A DNA stretch of 64,000 bases from Lachnospiraceae bacterium (GCA_014799465.1 JAAVHZ010000008.1:38469-102468); one strand, 5' to 3'; shown: positions 9,095 to 18,612, counted from the stretch's first letter. Made by a program: numbers and translations. Notes: a model not told the origin generated them from the sequence alone.

Positions 9095-10480
9095 ATGAAA
9101 GATACAAAAAAGACACAATTATTTGAAAAAACACCAATTCCCAGAGCCGTTATGACGTTGGCTGTACCGACAATCATAAGTTCGCTGGTCATGGTCATAT
9201 ATAATCTTGCAGACACTTATTTTGTCGGAATGTTAAATGACCCAATTCAAAATGCAGCTGTCACACTGGCAGCACCAGTTCTCTTGGCATTTAATGCTGT
9301 AAATAACCTGTTTGGCGTGGGTTCGTCCAGTATGATGAGCAGAGGACTTGGAAAAAAGGATTATGATATGGTTTATCGCAGCTCTGCATTTGGGTTTTAT
9401 CTTGCACTGATATGTGGAATTTTATTTTCAGTAATATACACTGCTTTTCATCAGCCGCTGTTAACTATGCTGGGAGCAGACAATAATACTGCTACTGCAA
9501 CAGGTGATTATCTGAAATGGACGGTTAGCTGTGGTGCGGCTCCGGCTATCTTAAATGTTGTTATGGCATATATGGTACGTGCGGAGGGAGCTGCAATGCA
9601 TGCAAGTATTGGCACAATGACAGGCTGTGTTTTGAATATTATCCTTGATCCTGTTTTTATTCTGCCATGGGGGCTTGGAATGGGTGCTGCGGGTGCCGGT
9701 TTTGCTACCTTTTTGTCTAACTGCGTTGCCTGTGTTTACTTCTTAATCTTACTGTTCTTGAAACGCAGACAGACTTATGTCTGTATCCGTCCTTCAATGT
9801 TCTGCTTTGACAAAACGATTGCTTTCGGAATTATGGGTGTAGGAATTCCGGCAGCTATCCAGAATCTTTTGAATGTGACGGGCATGACAGTGTTGAATAA
9901 TTTTACGACCAGCTACGGTGCAGATGCTGTGGCTGCTATGGGTATAGTGCAGAAAATAAATATGGTTCCGCTTTATATTTCTTTGGGACTGTCGCAGGGA
10001 ATTATGCCTTTAATCAGTTACAACTATGCCGGTGGCAATATAAAGAGAATGAAGCAGACACTTGTATTTGCGGTTAAAGTATCCCTTTCTTTTATGGGTG
10101 CCGTATCAATAGGATATTATATTGGTGCAGGAAGTCTTGTATCTCTCTTTATGAAGAGCAGGGGAATTGTAGAATATGGAACAAAGTTTTTACATGGCAT
10201 GTGTCTTGGAATTCCGTTTTTATGCATGGATTTTCTGGCAGTAAACGTGTTTCAGGCTTGTGGGCTTGGCAAAAAATCGTTTATCTTTGCAGTTCTTCGT
10301 AAAATTGTTTTGGAAATTCCGGCACTTTTCATATTGAATAAACTTTTTCCGTTATATGGTCTTGCCTATGCCCAACTAACAGCAGAGGTGATTCTTGCTG
10401 CTGCCGCTGTTATTGTTCTTTTAAGACTGTTTAAGAAACTTGAGACTTATAACAAAAATTTAACAAAAAGTACTAATTAA
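9095..10480 (+). CDS. MATE-family multidrug/toxin efflux transporter
   Basis: Polytopic inner-membrane antiporter with about twelve helices that exports organic cations or other toxic compounds using Na+ or H+. The N-terminus P-x-A-V-M-T-L-A-V-P-T-I-I-S-S followed by YNLADTYFVG is the DinF/NorM-type signature, and the second half repeats the pattern. In-frame GTG at 9065 lacks a ribosome site. GGGAGG at 9085-9090 supports the ATG at 9095 (461 residues). Substrate cannot be read from sequence. Confidence 0.92.
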   Translation: MKDTKKTQLFEKTPIPRAVMTLAVPTIISSLVMVIYNLADTYFVGMLNDPIQNAAVTLAAPVLLAFNAVNNLFGVGSSSMMSRGLGKKDYDMVYRSSAFGFYLALICGILFSVIYTAFHQPLLTMLGADNNTATATGDYLKWTVSCGAAPAILNVVMAYMVRAEGAAMHASIGTMTGCVLNIILDPVFILPWGLGMGAAGAGFATFLSNCVACVYFLILLFLKRRQTYVCIRPSMFCFDKTIAFGIMGVGIPAAIQNLLNVTGMTVLNNFTTSYGADAVAAMGIVQKINMVPLYISLGLSQGIMPLISYNYAGGNIKRMKQTLVFAVKVSLSFMGAVSIGYYIGAGSLVSLFMKSRGIVEYGTKFLHGMCLGIPFLCMDFLAVNVFQACGLGKKSFIFAVLRKIVLEIPALFILNKLFPLYGLAYAQLTAEVILAAAAVIVLLRLFKKLETYNKNLTKSTN

Positions 10481-10484
10481 AATA

Positions 10485-10513
10485 TTGAAATTTTTACTAA
10501 ATAATTTTATAAT
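10485..10513 (+). promoter_or_regulatory. SigA-type promoter for the flagellin-like gene
   Basis: TTGAAA at 10485-10490, a 17-base spacer and TATAAT at 10508-10513. No SigD/sigma-28 pattern (TAAA with GCCGATAT) is seen upstream of the gene. Confidence 0.6.
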
Positions 10514-10563
10514 AAAATTAATAAATAATACTATTTTCTAAATGTTATGAAAGGAGGTTGTTT

Positions 10564-11343
10564 ATGATGAGTTCTATTTCAGGAATTTCAGGAAGTTTAG
10601 CTAACAGTTATCTGAGCCTTTCCAGTGGAAAGCGGATTAACAAAGCAGCAGATGATGCAGCAGGTCTTGCCATTGCAGAAAAACAAAAATCACAGGTATC
10701 AGGATACAAAGCAGGCACTAACAATATGGTTTCTGCAAAGAGTGCATTGAATATAGCAGATGGAGCATTGGGAAGTATCAACGATTATCTTCAGAGAATA
10801 AGAGAACTTGCAGTGTCTGCATCTAATACTGCTACAGTCACAAACAGTGACAGGGCAGCTATGCAGAGTGAAGTATCCCAGCTTTTACAGGGAATCGGTG
10901 ATGTGGCTAAGAATGCTAATTACAATACACTTCCATTGCTTGACGGAAGTAAAAATGACTATGAGATTGCAACTGATGCCAATGGAAGCAGCAGGACTGT
11001 AAATATGGCAGATGCTACTTTAGATGCACTTGGAATAAAAGGTTTTGACCTTACTAAGAATTTCAGTATTAAGACCATAGATAAAGCAATATCAATGGTC
11101 AATGATTCAAGAAGTGGTATAGGGGCACAGACAAATGCATTAGAATATGCCCTTAACTATAATTCATCAGCATCATATTTTGCTACTTCTGCACAAAGTA
11201 AAATAGAGGATTTGGATTATCCACAGGCAATAGAAGAAAAGAAAAAGCAGGAAGCATTGATGCAGTATTCAATTTTTATGCAGAAGAAAAAGTCTGAAGA
11301 AGAAAAGAACAGTGTAAATAAAATGTTTGATATGTTAGCATAG
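10564..11343 (+). CDS. Short flagellin-like protein with atypical C-terminus
   Basis: Residues 1-130 match the flagellin N-terminal D0/D1 helices: LSSGKRINKAADDAAGLAIAEK-type core, the N-NMVSAKSALNIADGAL segment and QRIRELAVSASN. Residues 165-220 match the C-terminal D1 helix (S-R-S-G-I-G-A-Q-N-ALEY). The last 45 residues are Lys/Glu-rich (EEKKKQEAL...KKKSEEEK) instead of the hydrophobic heptad tail used for filament packing. There is no variable D2/D3, so it is short at 259 residues. It stands alone, not in a flagellar operon. AAAGGAGG at 10550-10557 supports ATG 10564; an upstream in-frame TTG overlaps the ribosome site. It could be a minor filament protein or a secreted flagellin relative. 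Confidence 0.82.
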   Translation: MMSSISGISGSLANSYLSLSSGKRINKAADDAAGLAIAEKQKSQVSGYKAGTNNMVSAKSALNIADGALGSINDYLQRIRELAVSASNTATVTNSDRAAMQSEVSQLLQGIGDVAKNANYNTLPLLDGSKNDYEIATDANGSSRTVNMADATLDALGIKGFDLTKNFSIKTIDKAISMVNDSRSGIGAQTNALEYALNYNSSASYFATSAQSKIEDLDYPQAIEEKKKQEALMQYSIFMQKKKSEEEKNSVNKMFDMLA

Positions 11344-11360
11344 GTAAATTATAATATAAA

Positions 11361-11415
11361 AATAGCACTTCCCTGACAGACAGAAACTGTCATTTCAGGG
11401 AAGTTCTATTTTTTC
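11361..11415. terminator. Bidirectional terminator between flagellin-like gene and ychF
   Basis: Ten-base arms ACTTCCCTGA (11367-11376) and TCAGGGAAGT (11395-11404), extended outward by AATAG/CTATT. A T run follows on the right and an A run precedes on the left, as expected between convergent genes. Confidence 0.85.
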
Positions 11416-11426
11416 ATTAATAAATA

Positions 11427-12524
11427 TCAGACATTAAATCTAAACAATATCACATCGCCATCCTTAACAACATACTCTTTACCTTCAAGTCCCACAAGAC
11501 CTTTTTCTTTTGCGGCAGAGTATGAGCCACAGTCAAGAAGATTCTGATAATTTACTACTTCAGCACGTATAAATCCACGTTCAAAGTCTGTATGAATCTT
11601 ACCGGCAGCCTGTGGGGCTTTTGTGCCTTTTTTAATAGTCCATGCCCTTGTCTCAGTCTCTCCGGCAGTAAGATAGCTTATTAATCCTAACAGGCTGTAA
11701 CTTGCCTTGATTAATTTGTCAAGACCGGATTCATTAAGACCAAGTTCCTCTAAGAACAGAGCCTTTTCTTCTTCATCAAGTTCTGACATTTCCTGTTCAA
11801 TCTGGGCACAGATGACAAACACTTCACTGTCTGTTTCTGATGCATATTTTTTAACTGACTGAACATATTCATTAGAGGCTCCGTCATCAGATAAGTCATC
11901 TTCAGAAACATTTGCGGCAAAAATAACCGGCTTATATGTTAAAAGATTGTAGGAAACAATAAGTTCCTGCTCATCCTCATCATTAATTTCAAAATTCTTT
12001 GCAAGATTGCCTTCTTCCAAAAATGCTTTAAGGCGGTTTAGAAGTTCCAATTCTTTGGCAAGGGTTTTATCATTCCTTGCACCCTTTGATGTCTTGGAGA
12101 TTCGTCTGTCCAGAATTTCAATATCTGAAAAGATAAGTTCCAGATTAATAGTTTCAATATCCCTTAAAGGATTAACATTGCCATCCACATGAACTACATT
12201 TGTATCTTCAAAACATCTTACTACATGGACTATGGCATCTACTTCACGTATATTGGAAAGGAATTGATTGCCCAGACCTTCACCTTTTGAAGCACCCTTT
12301 ACAAGTCCTGCTATATCTACAAATTCTATTACGGCAGGAGTGATTTTCTTTGAATCATACAGTGCTGCCAGTTTATTGAGCCTTTCATCGGGAACGGTAA
12401 CAATACCTATATTAGGGTCTATTGTACAGAATGGATAATTGGCAGATTCGGCACCTGCCTTTGTCAGTGAATTAAAAAGTGTGCTTTTGCCTACATTTGG
12501 TAGTCCTACGATTCCTAGTTTCAT
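11427..12524 (-). CDS. ychF: Ribosome-binding P-loop ATPase YchF (Obg family)
   Basis: Obg-family protein that prefers ATP and associates with ribosomes. Visible are P-loop GLPNVGKST at 6-14, switch II DIAGLVKGAS near 67, the NVSE sequence replacing the guanine-specific NKxD (the basis of ATP preference), a coiled-coil insertion and the C-terminal TGS domain with AAGKIHTDFERGFIRAE and the ending VILFRFNV. The 365-residue length is standard. The minus-strand ribosome site AAGGAG lies just before the ATG. Confidence 0.96.
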   Translation of the reverse strand: MKLGIVGLPNVGKSTLFNSLTKAGAESANYPFCTIDPNIGIVTVPDERLNKLAALYDSKKITPAVIEFVDIAGLVKGASKGEGLGNQFLSNIREVDAIVHVVRCFEDTNVVHVDGNVNPLRDIETINLELIFSDIEILDRRISKTSKGARNDKTLAKELELLNRLKAFLEEGNLAKNFEINDEDEQELIVSYNLLTYKPVIFAANVSEDDLSDDGASNEYVQSVKKYASETDSEVFVICAQIEQEMSELDEEEKALFLEELGLNESGLDKLIKASYSLLGLISYLTAGETETRAWTIKKGTKAPQAAGKIHTDFERGFIRAEVVNYQNLLDCGSYSAAKEKGLVGLEGKEYVVKDGDVILFRFNV

Positions 12525-12578
12525 AATTTTTTATCTCCTTAAGTTATAAAATTGCGAAAATTAAATAAATACCTGATA

Positions 12579-12608
12579 AGTATAGCACAGATTTTTAGTA
12601 TATTTCAA
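12579..12608 (-). promoter_or_regulatory. SigA-type promoter for ychF
   Basis: Read on the minus strand: TTGAAA (12603-12608), an 18-base spacer with TGC before the -10, and TATACT (12579-12584). It ends 55 bases before the ychF start. Confidence 0.55.
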
Positions 12609-12670
12609 TATTTATGTCTAAATAAATTGGTGACGGAGCAAAGAGCCGGAGATACACAATTTAAAAGATA

Positions 12671-12699
12671 TTGTAGAAAAAAAAGAGCTATGGTATAAT
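12671..12699 (+). promoter_or_regulatory. SigA-type promoter for the GT2 surface operon
   Basis: TTGTAG at 12671-12676, a 17-base spacer, TGG extension and TATAAT at 12694-12699, 31 bases before the start codon of the glycosyltransferase. Confidence 0.6.
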
Positions 12700-12729
12700 A
12701 CAGAAAAAGTTAAGGAGGCAGGAAAAAAT

Positions 12730-13722
12730 ATGGATGCCAAGCCGATTTTATGGATTGTAATTCCTTGTTATAATGAGCAGGAAGTGCTTCCGGTCACTTC
12801 ACCGATGTTTTTGAAAAAAATTATTGAGTTGCGTGATAAAGGAAAAATCAGTGATAAGAGCAGGATTCTGTTTGTGGATGACGGTTCTGAAGATGATACA
12901 TGGAAGCTGATTGGTGAACTGGCATGTCGGGATGAACATTATATAGGAATATGCCAGAGCCGTAACAGGGGACATCAGAATGCAGTTCTTGCCGGACTTA
13001 TGGAAGCGAAGGACAGGTGTGATGTTACGATTTCTATCGACTGTGACGGACAGGATGATATCAATGCAATGGATAATATGATAGATGAATATTTAGGCGG
13101 CTGTGAGATAGTGTACGGCGTCCGTTCAAAGCGTGCGACGGATACCATGTTCAAGCGGAAGACGGCAGAGGGTTTCTACAGATTCATGAACAGTATGGGG
13201 ACGGAGGTTATCTATAACCATGCTGATTACCGGCTTGTAAGTGCAAGAGTACTGCAGCATTTTGCTGATTATAAGGAGGTAAATGTTTTCCTGCGGGGAA
13301 TGTTTCCATTGGTCGGATTTAAGAGTACGTCAGTCTGTTATGAAAGAAAGGAACGTATTGCAGGAGAAAGCCATTATCCCATAAGAAAAATGGTTGCACT
13401 TGCGATTGACGGGATAACAAGCATGTCTGTAAGACCAATTAATTATATTGCCGGATTTGGGGCGATAGTGGGATTTCTTGGATTTATTGGTGTGATATGG
13501 GCTGTTGCAGGTGCAATGACAGGACATACCGTAGACGGATGGGCTTCAATAGTCTGCATCATATGCTTTCTGGGCGGAATACAGCTTTTGTGTCTGGGCA
13601 TCATTGGCGGATATGTGGGTAAGACTTATATGGAATCTAAGCACAGGCCGGGTTACATTATCAGTGACAGGACGTGGCAGCCGTATCAGAGGAAATATAT
13701 GGAAGAAACTGACGAAGAATAA
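12730..13722 (+). CDS. GT2 glycosyltransferase, GtrB/DPM1-like with two C-terminal helices
   Basis: Inverting GT-A enzyme that probably moves a sugar from a nucleotide donor to undecaprenyl phosphate. The catalytic half shows IPCYNEQEVLP, FVDDGSEDDTW, the SRNRGHQNAVLAGL helix and DCDGQDD in place of the classic DxD. Residues 235-300 hold two membrane helices, as in GtrB-type enzymes that make polyprenyl-phosphate sugars for surface glycosylation. AAGGAGG precedes the ATG. The next gene, 21 bases downstream, is a large membrane protein that could be the cognate transfer enzyme. Sugar and acceptor unknown. Confidence 0.88.
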   Translation: MDAKPILWIVIPCYNEQEVLPVTSPMFLKKIIELRDKGKISDKSRILFVDDGSEDDTWKLIGELACRDEHYIGICQSRNRGHQNAVLAGLMEAKDRCDVTISIDCDGQDDINAMDNMIDEYLGGCEIVYGVRSKRATDTMFKRKTAEGFYRFMNSMGTEVIYNHADYRLVSARVLQHFADYKEVNVFLRGMFPLVGFKSTSVCYERKERIAGESHYPIRKMVALAIDGITSMSVRPINYIAGFGAIVGFLGFIGVIWAVAGAMTGHTVDGWASIVCIICFLGGIQLLCLGIIGGYVGKTYMESKHRPGYIISDRTWQPYQRKYMEETDEE

Positions 13723-13743
13723 TGTAAATGCAAAGGAGATGTT

Positions 13744-15273
13744 ATGGAGGGATTTAATGAAAACCGGATGGATAATATAAAAAGCAGGACAGGCAGGCAG
13801 CGTGTACTTTATATTGCAGCGTTTTTTGTAATATTTGCAGGCTTGTTTATTTTTTTTGCGGTTGTGCATCCGCTTATAATATATGATACGGATGACTGGA
13901 TATATATTGCCCATACCAGACAGGCATTGCCGCTGTGGGAGGAGTGGAATCCGACGAGAATACTGCCTGAAACGCTGATGCCTTTTTGTGCAGACCTTGG
14001 TGTCGATATTATATTTCCGTTCACGGGGGATTATATTGGCTCGCTGGCACTTTCGTTTGCAGTCATTCTTTGCGTTTTTATAATTGCTTATTTTTATTTT
14101 TTTGTAAAACTTCTGAGGTCAAAGTTACATTTGGACCTACAGAAAGAGTTAAGTGTGCTGTTCGTGTTGGCATTGTTTCATTTTCTGGTTTATAACAGCC
14201 AGCCGACAGGCAATATACATATGTTTTCAGAAGCAAATGTTACATGCATATTTTTCTATACAGTACCGGCATTGCTAAATTCGGCTCTTGTGCTGTATCT
14301 GTATGGGAAAGAAGAGACGGATATGTTTGGAGGGAAAGGCAGTTATGTCCACAAAGGGATTTTAATTTTGCTGATATATCTTTCGATCAACTCAAATATG
14401 TTCCAGAATATTATATTTATTGCATTTGTGGGAACGAGGCTGTTAGAGAATCTGATCTGCCGGATAAAGGGAGGGCGTGATGGGATTAAAATTCTGTTGA
14501 AAAAGAATATTGTATGGATACTGGTGCTGCTATGTTGGTTCATATCCATGTATTATGAGGCAAACGGAGGAAGAGCCGGAGGATTCGGTGAGGATAGTTT
14601 TATAAATAATATTCCGGAGTGCCTGAAGTCATTGAAGGATCTTGTGTTTTTCCGCATGAACAGGATGTTTATCAAAGTGTCGGCAGTATTTGTTTTTGCA
14701 GCATTTGTTATTTATATAGTGCAAAAGGGAAAAAACAAATTAGATAAAGCATATTTCAGAATGGTACTTTATGGTACATCATGTTATTTTATAACAGTGC
14801 TGTATACAGTACTTTTATGTGCGAAAACAAGTACAAAGTATATGGAGAGGAGCGGTGTTATATTTGGCATGAGTTTCTATATGTTTTTGGTAATTATGGC
14901 ATCGCTGTCGTATATACTGACCAGATGCCCTAAAACACTGCTGGTTGTACCATTATTTATTTTTATTATATTCAATGAAACGGTAAGTGACTCCAGGTCA
15001 TTTAAATTCCTTAATGCACCGCAATACAGGGAAAGACTATGTAGGGAGATTGACAATGACATTATTGAACAGATAAAAGATGCTGATAAAAAGGGACTGG
15101 AAGAAATGACTTTGTATGTGCCAAAGTATGATTCTGATGATAACTGGCCCATTGCGACTTATGGAGGAGATTATATTGTGAATGCCTTGAGCAAACATAA
15201 TATGGTAGACAGATATATCAGGGTTACAATAAAACCAAGCACAAAAATGAATAAAAAGTACAATTTGCCGTAG
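13744..15273 (+). CDS. Polytopic membrane protein, candidate GT-C-type transferase (DUF6056-like)
   Basis: A 509-residue protein with about ten to twelve hydrophobic helices. The first outer loop carries YDTDDWIYIAHTR and R-I-L-P near residue 83. Paired acidic residues in the first loop are typical of GT-C enzymes using lipid-linked sugars. The C-terminal 110 residues are soluble and charged. Family membership is from memory and only moderate. Its position after a GtrB-like GT2 gene suggests it uses that product. Start ATG follows AAAGGAG. Confidence 0.65.
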   Translation: MEGFNENRMDNIKSRTGRQRVLYIAAFFVIFAGLFIFFAVVHPLIIYDTDDWIYIAHTRQALPLWEEWNPTRILPETLMPFCADLGVDIIFPFTGDYIGSLALSFAVILCVFIIAYFYFFVKLLRSKLHLDLQKELSVLFVLALFHFLVYNSQPTGNIHMFSEANVTCIFFYTVPALLNSALVLYLYGKEETDMFGGKGSYVHKGILILLIYLSINSNMFQNIIFIAFVGTRLLENLICRIKGGRDGIKILLKKNIVWILVLLCWFISMYYEANGGRAGGFGEDSFINNIPECLKSLKDLVFFRMNRMFIKVSAVFVFAAFVIYIVQKGKNKLDKAYFRMVLYGTSCYFITVLYTVLLCAKTSTKYMERSGVIFGMSFYMFLVIMASLSYILTRCPKTLLVVPLFIFIIFNETVSDSRSFKFLNAPQYRERLCREIDNDIIEQIKDADKKGLEEMTLYVPKYDSDDNWPIATYGGDYIVNALSKHNMVDRYIRVTIKPSTKMNKKYNLP

Positions 15274-15323
15274 CAGAATCAGTATTAAGCATAGAATGAA
15301 GCAAATGTAAAGGAATTACAAAA

Positions 15324-16544
15324 ATGAAGAAGAGTTTATTAAAGCTGTTAGCTGCAGTTATGCTGGTAATGGTTGGTTTGGGAATAGATGGAGAAGGCGT
15401 GGTAAAAGCCGATATGTCCGGTGACTGGGTCTATGAAGTGGTGGGACAGCAGGTCACAATCACGGGTTATGCCGGACAGAATACATGGCTCAGCGTACCG
15501 GATAAAATCTCCGGCATGCCGGTTGTCTGCCTTAAGGGAACATTCTGGTATAACCAGAGAATTGAGAATGTCTATATCCCACCCAGTGTAGAGCGGATTG
15601 AGGCAGTGTATACGGTGGAAAATGGAAGATATGTCAGAAAAGGCACATTCGAAGGCTGCAGGAATCTGGTTACGGTATCAGGTGCAGAAAATGTGTTTGC
15701 TTACGCAGAAGGAACTTTTATGAATAGCATAAGGCTGCAGAATGTATCCGTTCAAAAGGCGGATAGTATCCCGGGGCAGATGTTTTTTAATTGTAAAAGC
15801 CTTACCCATATTAATATTCCGGATACGGTAAGGGAAATAGAGTGGCAGGCATTTTTGGGATGTTCTTCTTTAAAGACTGTATGTGGAGGGAAAAATGTTA
15901 AGAAGTATGGCAGCGGGGTTTTTAAAGAATGTAGAAACCTTAGAAATATTTCTATAGCTAAGGTGAAGGAACTGCCGGAATATATGTTTTTTAAGTGCAG
16001 GAAGCTGTCACGTATAACAATACCCACTACAGTTACAAGGATACAGAAGGGTGCTTTTGCGTATACTAATTTATCAAGCGTTAAGATTCCATATTCAGTA
16101 AAGCTGGTTGGCGGCTCAGATGAGGATATAAACGAAGGTGCTTTTGCCAACTGTAAAAAGCTGAAGTCCGTAAGAGGAGGCAAAAACGTGAGTGTCTATG
16201 GAAAAGCGGCATTTTATAACTGCACAAGACTTAAGAAAATATCATTAGGGAAGATAAAGGTAGTGCCGCCATACATATTCAAAAATTGTTTCAGATTAAA
16301 GAATGTTACATTACCGGGGACTGTAAGGCTTATAAAAGAGGAAGCTTTTAAGAATTGCAGAAGTTTAAAAAAGATGAAACTGACGAAAAAAATAATGGAA
16401 ATTCAGCCGAAGGCATTTTGGGGCTGTAAAGGTCTGAAAAAAATCGTATGGGGAAACAAACATGTAAGGATATATGAAAACTCGTTTAAGGGATGCCCGG
16501 CAGATAAAACAAAGCCAAAATCAATTACTATTTTGCCGATATAG
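15324..16544 (+). CDS. Secreted BspA-type leucine-rich repeat protein
   Basis: A 406-residue exported protein. The N-terminal signal peptide (about 1-30) ends near VVKA. Repeats of about 23 residues with the LRR_5 pattern (I-P-x-x-V-x-x-I-x-x-x-A-F-x-x-C-x-x-L) run from about 60 to the end, including FKNCRSLKK-type units. BspA-like proteins are surface or secreted adhesin-like proteins in gut bacteria. No sortase signal or wall-binding domain is seen, so anchoring is unclear. It lies in a run of surface-related genes. Confidence 0.85.
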   Translation: MKKSLLKLLAAVMLVMVGLGIDGEGVVKADMSGDWVYEVVGQQVTITGYAGQNTWLSVPDKISGMPVVCLKGTFWYNQRIENVYIPPSVERIEAVYTVENGRYVRKGTFEGCRNLVTVSGAENVFAYAEGTFMNSIRLQNVSVQKADSIPGQMFFNCKSLTHINIPDTVREIEWQAFLGCSSLKTVCGGKNVKKYGSGVFKECRNLRNISIAKVKELPEYMFFKCRKLSRITIPTTVTRIQKGAFAYTNLSSVKIPYSVKLVGGSDEDINEGAFANCKKLKSVRGGKNVSVYGKAAFYNCTRLKKISLGKIKVVPPYIFKNCFRLKNVTLPGTVRLIKEEAFKNCRSLKKMKLTKKIMEIQPKAFWGCKGLKKIVWGNKHVRIYENSFKGCPADKTKPKSITILPI

Positions 16545-16562
16545 CAGCAGGAGGAAAACGGC

Positions 16563-17591
16563 ATGACAAAATATTTGAAAATTACATATATAATTGCGGC
16601 AGTGGCGGTGATTTTATGTACTGTGCCGGTGGAGGTAAATGCAGGCATCGGTATTCATGCACCCAAAAGAGATTATAATGGAAAGGTAAGTTATAGCTAT
16701 GTGTATTTTGGAAGCTATCCGCAGAGGGAAGTGGTGTCAAAACATAATAAGGCTCAGATGGCAGTCCTAAATTCAAGATCTGCATCATATAAGGTGGTCA
16801 GTGCAGCGAAGTGGAGAAAAATCGTAAAAGCAAATTATAATAAAAACGGTGATGCAAGGGTAGGAGGCGTTAAATATCGGAGAATAAAAGCCACAGATGC
16901 GACACAACGTTATGATTATGATGAACCGAGTATGTACAAATGGCTGAATGAGACATCCTATCATTATTTCCTGTATGAACCGATAAAATGGAGGGTGCTG
17001 GAATATAAGAATGGTAAAGCCATGCTTTTATCAGAGTATGCATTAGATGATGTGAAATATAACGAAAAGGTATCATGGAATATTAAATGGAAAAACAGTA
17101 CGGTGAGGAGCTGGATGAACGGATATGGTTCAAATAAGAATTCATGCGGCATAAATTATACTTCAAAGAATTTTATTGATACTGCATTTACAGCAACGCA
17201 GCAGAGAAAAATACTGAATAATAGAATCGCTTCGGGTGCAAGGGATAAGGTATTCCTGCTGTCTGAATCGGATGTCTTTGGCGGCAGCAAAGCATATGGA
17301 CATGGCTTTTCTAAGCGCTATTCCGAGTGGGATGAAAGCAGACGATGTAAATGTACTACATATGCATTTGCAAAAGGAATATACAGGTCAAAGGGGACAG
17401 CGTTAAGGGGCAATGTCTGGTGGTGGCTGCGTTCTCCGAATTACGGAGGTGATTCTTCATCCTATGTTGAATACGGAGGTGATGTCAGTCTTGCAGGGCA
17501 GAATATGGATAAGGATGCAGGTGGTATAAGACCTGCCATCATGGTAAAGAAATCAACATTAAAAGCATTAAAGTGCATATACAGTAATTAA
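16563..17591 (+). CDS. Secreted DUF6273-like protein
   Basis: Signal peptide (about 1-26, ending VNA), then a domain with the DUF6273 pattern as I remember it: VYFGSYPQ near 41, PIKWRVLEY near 141, LLSEYALD, STVRSWMN, FTATQQRKI, DKVFLLSESDV and the closing WWLRSPNYGG...GIRPAI. Such domains are common in secreted clostridial proteins, with unknown activity. It has 342 residues and an AGGAGG ribosome site, with a short 18-base gap after the LRR gene, so the two are probably cotranscribed. Confidence 0.75.
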   Translation: MTKYLKITYIIAAVAVILCTVPVEVNAGIGIHAPKRDYNGKVSYSYVYFGSYPQREVVSKHNKAQMAVLNSRSASYKVVSAAKWRKIVKANYNKNGDARVGGVKYRRIKATDATQRYDYDEPSMYKWLNETSYHYFLYEPIKWRVLEYKNGKAMLLSEYALDDVKYNEKVSWNIKWKNSTVRSWMNGYGSNKNSCGINYTSKNFIDTAFTATQQRKILNNRIASGARDKVFLLSESDVFGGSKAYGHGFSKRYSEWDESRRCKCTTYAFAKGIYRSKGTALRGNVWWWLRSPNYGGDSSSYVEYGGDVSLAGQNMDKDAGGIRPAIMVKKSTLKALKCIYSN

Positions 17592-17625
17592 TGGACACAT
17601 AAAATGTACTATTCGGAGGTGCATA

Positions 17626-18495
17626 ATGCTAAATACAGTAAACGTAAGATTTCCGAATCTTGGAATCAATATATCTAATCTTATAAAAAGTTTTAAGATA
17701 ATGAGGATGGAAATATCAATGAATGCAGTAGTGGTTACTATCGCCATAATTGCAGGGATTTCTATTGTTATATATGAAGCAAAAAGAACATGGCAGGATG
17801 TAGATACATATATTAATTTCAGTGTATGTGCCGTGCTGTCCGGATTGATAGGTGCAAGGCTGTATTATGTTATATTTAATTGGAATTATTACAAAGGAAA
17901 TCTGTTGCAGATTTTTAATATACGAAACGGAGGTTTTACTATATATGGAGGTATAATTGCAGCCGTTATAACCGGTATAGTATTTTCGGGGATTAAAAAG
18001 ATTTCCTTCTGGAGAATTGCGGATACGGCATGTATAGGACTGGTACTGGCACAGGCTGTTGGCAAATGGGGCAGCTTTTTTAACAGGGAAGCATTTGGAG
18101 CATATACAAATACTTTATTTGCAATGCAGATAAAGTATGATGAAGTAGGGGGAGTAATTAATCAGGAGATATTAGACCATCTTGTAAGATATGATGGTAT
18201 GGTGTATATTCAGGTTCATCCGATATTTTTATATGAATCATTATGGTGTATGATGCTGTTTGTGTTAATTATGGTATTCAGACGATTTAAAAAATTTGAT
18301 GGAGAAGTACTTTTATGGTACATAGCAGGATATTCTTTGGGAAGGGTATGGATAGATATAATGCGTACAGATAAATGGATACTGCCCGTATTAAATCTGT
18401 CAATATCACAGCTCTTGGCAGCACTGATTACCATAATTGCAGTATGTATATTTGCAGTAAAACATATAATTGCAGAAAAAAGTTTGAAAAACTAA
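17626..18495 (+). CDS. lgt: Prolipoprotein diacylglyceryl transferase
   Basis: Integral membrane enzyme that transfers diacylglycerol from phosphatidylglycerol to the lipobox cysteine of prolipoproteins. Seven helices are apparent. Signature segments are GARLYYVIFNW, GGFTIYGGIIAA, GKWGSFFNREAFG (the N-R-E core) and HPIFLYESLW, and the late helix with GRVWIDIMRTD. Its 289 residues fit. GGAGGT at 17613-17618 supports ATG 17626. It lies just before the division cluster and ends in a terminator. Confidence 0.94.
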   Translation: MLNTVNVRFPNLGINISNLIKSFKIMRMEISMNAVVVTIAIIAGISIVIYEAKRTWQDVDTYINFSVCAVLSGLIGARLYYVIFNWNYYKGNLLQIFNIRNGGFTIYGGIIAAVITGIVFSGIKKISFWRIADTACIGLVLAQAVGKWGSFFNREAFGAYTNTLFAMQIKYDEVGGVINQEILDHLVRYDGMVYIQVHPIFLYESLWCMMLFVLIMVFRRFKKFDGEVLLWYIAGYSLGRVWIDIMRTDKWILPVLNLSISQLLAALITIIAVCIFAVKHIIAEKSLKN

Positions 18496-18510
18496 ATATT
18501 GTAGTTTATT

Positions 18511-18562
18511 AAAACTAAGACCACAAGATGTGCTGAATGCACAAAAGGTCTTAGTTTTTTTT
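18511..18562 (+). terminator. Rho-independent terminator after lgt
   Basis: Twelve-base arms around AACTAAGACC (18511-18522) and GGTCTTAGTT (from 18547), followed directly by eight T residues. It separates lgt from the mraZ promoter. Confidence 0.9.
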
Positions 18563-18583
18563 GGTTAAAATGAGCAAAAATGC

Positions 18584-18612
18584 TTGATATTTGAGCTGAA
18601 GTGGTATAAAAT
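18584..18612 (+). promoter_or_regulatory. Promoter of the division and wall (dcw) cluster
   Basis: TTGATA (18584-18589), a 17-base spacer and TAAAAT (18607-18612). Transcription should start near 18619, at the edge of the MraZ repeat array. Confidence 0.65.
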
